This document shows, one piece after another, positions 41,672 to 43,095 of a stretch of DNA of 43,095 bases (its first letter is position 1; every line of letters starts with the position of its first letter). Source of the stretch: Bacillus sp. ISL-37 (GTDB lineage: Bacteria > Bacillota > Bacilli > Bacillales > Cytobacillaceae). A program made the position numbers and the translations under genes. Under the pieces are notes generated by a model, which was given only the letters and a program-made list of their open reading frames with translations, searched no databases and was not told where the DNA came from. Location: the NCBI RefSeq assembly GCF_018613315.1, contig NZ_JAGGQL010000029.1, positions 98,426 to 141,520 of the forward strand. Direction: 5' to 3'.

Positions 41672-42757
41672 ATGTTAGACGGTATTAAAATAGTAGACTT
41701 CACCAATTACATTCCCGGTCCTTTTGCGACTCTGAGGCTGGCTGAACTCGGGGCCGAGGTTGTCAAAATCGAAGCGCCCGAGGGAGATCCGGCAAGGAAC
41801 ACAGGCGAAGGTTATGTATTCAATGCCCATAACCGAGGCAAGGAGAGTATTGTGATCAATCTGAAGCAGGCAGGAGGAAAGATGCTGGCTCTTGACTTAC
41901 TGGCCAGGGCGGATGTGGTCGTTGAGAGCTTCCGGCCAGGAGTCATGGGTAAACTCGGTCTCGGTTATGAAGCGGTAAAAAAGGTCAATCCTGGAATCGT
42001 CTATTGCTCGATGACGGGATACGGCATGAAAGGTGAGATGAGCAGCCTGGGCAGCCATGACCTGAATTACATGAGCTTGAGTGGTGCATTGGCTCAGATG
42101 AAGGACAGCTCAGGGAGACCGGTTCATCCAACCCATACGTTTTCAGATTATATCGGTGGCATGGCGGCTAGTGAGCGAATCCTGGCCGCACTTGTAGCCC
42201 GGGGGAAAACAGGGGAAGGCAGCTATCACTGCATTTCCCTTGCTGACAGTATGGCATCATTGATGGCCAACCATGTCCTGATTGAAAAAGAAACAGGCTA
42301 TCCTAATGGCGTTTCCGTTCTGAACGGTAACGTCATTGGATACGGGCTCTACGAAACGAAGGACGGCCGCTATGTCAGTCTTGGGGCACTGGAGCCAAAG
42401 TTTTGGCGCACCTTTTGCCAGGCTGTCGGCCGCGAGGATTGGCTGCCTGATCATTATTCACAACCTGAAAACTCAAACCCTGTTTACCTCGAGCTTGTTG
42501 ATCTGTTTAAAAGCAAGCCGCTCTCACAGTGGGCCGAATTCGGCATGAAGGTCGACTGCTGTCTCACACCAGTACTTGAGGCGGGAGAACTGGCCCACTA
42601 CCCATACTGGAGAGAGAAGAATTTTGTAATGCCAGAAGGCCAAATCAAAATGCACGGAGATTTGCCATCCTATGAGGGAGCAGCTCCGCCGAAAAAGGGG
42701 GAACAGACAGAAGAAATTTTAAAAGATTGGCTTAGTCTTAAAAGCAGCAAAAGCTAA
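41672..42757 (+). CDS. CaiB/BaiF family CoA transferase (alpha-methylacyl-CoA racemase-like)
   Basis: 361 residues. The N-terminal MLDGIKIVDFTNYIPGPFATLRLAELGAEVVKIE is the family III CoA transferase signature; SFRPGVMGKLGLGYEAV and GMKGEMSSLGSHDLNYMSLSGAL follow, with the catalytic Asp in GSHDLNY (~residue 129). Members include alpha-methylacyl-CoA racemase, carnitine and bile-acid CoA transferases. Racemisation of 2-methylacyl-CoA would fit the branched-chain SDR and dehydrogenase types of this locus. The ribosome binding site is weak (GGAAAGG 8-14 bases upstream). Immediately downstream of ligase 2. Confidence 0.9.
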   Translation: MLDGIKIVDFTNYIPGPFATLRLAELGAEVVKIEAPEGDPARNTGEGYVFNAHNRGKESIVINLKQAGGKMLALDLLARADVVVESFRPGVMGKLGLGYEAVKKVNPGIVYCSMTGYGMKGEMSSLGSHDLNYMSLSGALAQMKDSSGRPVHPTHTFSDYIGGMAASERILAALVARGKTGEGSYHCISLADSMASLMANHVLIEKETGYPNGVSVLNGNVIGYGLYETKDGRYVSLGALEPKFWRTFCQAVGREDWLPDHYSQPENSNPVYLELVDLFKSKPLSQWAEFGMKVDCCLTPVLEAGELAHYPYWREKNFVMPEGQIKMHGDLPSYEGAAPPKKGEQTEEILKDWLSLKSSKS

Positions 42758-42814
42758 ATTGGAAGAGCCAATATCTAGAGTCAAAGAAATATAATTGATA
42801 TTTACTTCGAGAAT

Positions 42815-42988
42815 TGTCCAGCTCCAGCGCCTAGCCCCTCGAGTCGCTTCAGTCCGCCCAATGAAGTCAAAGAACGACTTCACTGGTCGGCCCTCCGTGG
42901 CACACGATGTGCTAGACCCGCCAGCCACAGGACGTGGCGTTATTAGGCGGGCAGCGCTTGTCGGGGCTGACCAAGGCGCTTGCGCTAT
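42815..42988 (+). repeat. dispersed intergenic repeat, long form
   Basis: About 170 bp, GC-rich: starts TGTCCAGCTCCAGCGCCTAG, contains the hairpin GAAGTC...GACTTC, the CAGCCACAGGACGTGGC palindromic part and ends near CAAGGCGCTTGCGC. Matches 1-77 (right half) and, inverted and shortened, 22397-22513. Not coding. It sits between the CaiB gene and the third ligase. Confidence 0.88.
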
Positions 42989-43019
42989 TCTAATAAAAAG
43001 CGAAAGGGGAAATGTCGGT

Positions 43020-43095
43020 ATGATGAATGTTCCATTGACAGTAGGGTCGCTATTGGAAAGAGCAGAAAAGTTTTTCCCGAAAAAGCAGGTGGTGT
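43020..43095 (+). CDS. acyl-CoA synthetase, ligase 3 (partial, cut by window edge)
   Basis: Only the first 25 codons are present: MMNVPLTVGSLLERAEKFFP then KKQVV. This matches the N-terminus of fatty-acyl-CoA synthase family AMP ligases (MNVPLTIxSMLERAEKLFPKKEVV style). The ATG at 43020 or 43023 follows AAAGGGGA. The reading frame is open to the window end. Confidence 0.7.
   Translation, partial: MMNVPLTVGSLLERAEKFFPKKQVV

Overview
The window looks like a chromosomal segment of a Bacillaceae member (Bacillus/Mesobacillus type). It has strong AGGAGG-type ribosome binding sites, several TTG/GTG starts, an S-box SAM riboswitch, a NasD/NasE/NasF-type siroheme operon, sigma-54 (SigL-type) promoters, and many short U-tailed hairpin terminators. 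No rRNA, tRNA, prophage, IS transposase or CRISPR array was seen.

Layout. 1-2864: end of a dispersed intergenic repeat, then a large TPR/dynamin-like GTPase. 2949-7092: a SAM riboswitch followed by a complete ribose-type ABC importer (binding lipoprotein, double ATPase, permease). 7227-10412: a small membrane protein, a formate/nitrite channel, an MdtG-like exporter and a VOC protein. 10584-13059: a polar amino-acid ABC importer, with a terminator and an unexplained folded element between the binding-protein gene and the permease gene. 13278-14566: an MBL-fold hydrolase and a TetR repressor behind two operator-like palindromes. 14653-19353: a LysM-M14 endopeptidase, a small membrane protein, a secreted M14 carboxypeptidase whose 3' end is frameshifted, and a DUF948-like protein. 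19463-25569: nitrite reductase and siroheme synthesis genes (nasD, nasE, nasF-type cobA-hemD fusion, sirB, sirC) behind an FNR-type promoter. 25788-26108: a YciI-like protein. 26159-29002 (minus): two secreted low-complexity proteins, one very basic and one very acidic. 29282-30199: a DMT exporter. 30517-43095: an acyl-CoA catabolism region with a type-2 3-hydroxyacyl-CoA dehydrogenase-like SDR, a secreted FlgD-Ig/LysM protein, a CBS-PAS sigma-54 activator, acyl-CoA ligase, acyl-CoA dehydrogenase, thiolase, a second ligase, a CaiB-type CoA transferase and the start of a third ligase.

How the parts work together. Two textbook -24/-12 sigma-54 promoters precede the SDR and the ligase-dehydrogenase-thiolase operon. 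The sigma-54 activator gene lies between them, so this is probably one locally controlled fatty-acid (perhaps methyl-branched) degradation regulon. Both promoters have GTGTCC motifs upstream that may be the activator's sites. The nas/sir genes form a self-contained unit: nitrite reductase plus the enzymes for its siroheme cofactor, probably induced by oxygen limitation. The S-box suggests that the ribose-type importer carries a SAM-cycle sugar such as methylthioribose.

The least explained signal is a set of intergenic short-unit arrays. Three loci (4369-4478, 24806-24926, 35514-35690) share a core TATTGGCG repeated every 20 or 21 bp, built from the same two unit types, in either orientation. 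Two of these arrays end in the same hairpin. Other gaps carry a 21-bp array with a different core (30281-30378) and a 52-bp near-identical tandem repeat that also contains TATTGGCG (39829-39993). All are noncoding and sit in gaps between genes of the same orientation. A separate longer dispersed repeat occurs at 1-80, 22397-22513 (a shortened, inverted form) and 42815-42988.
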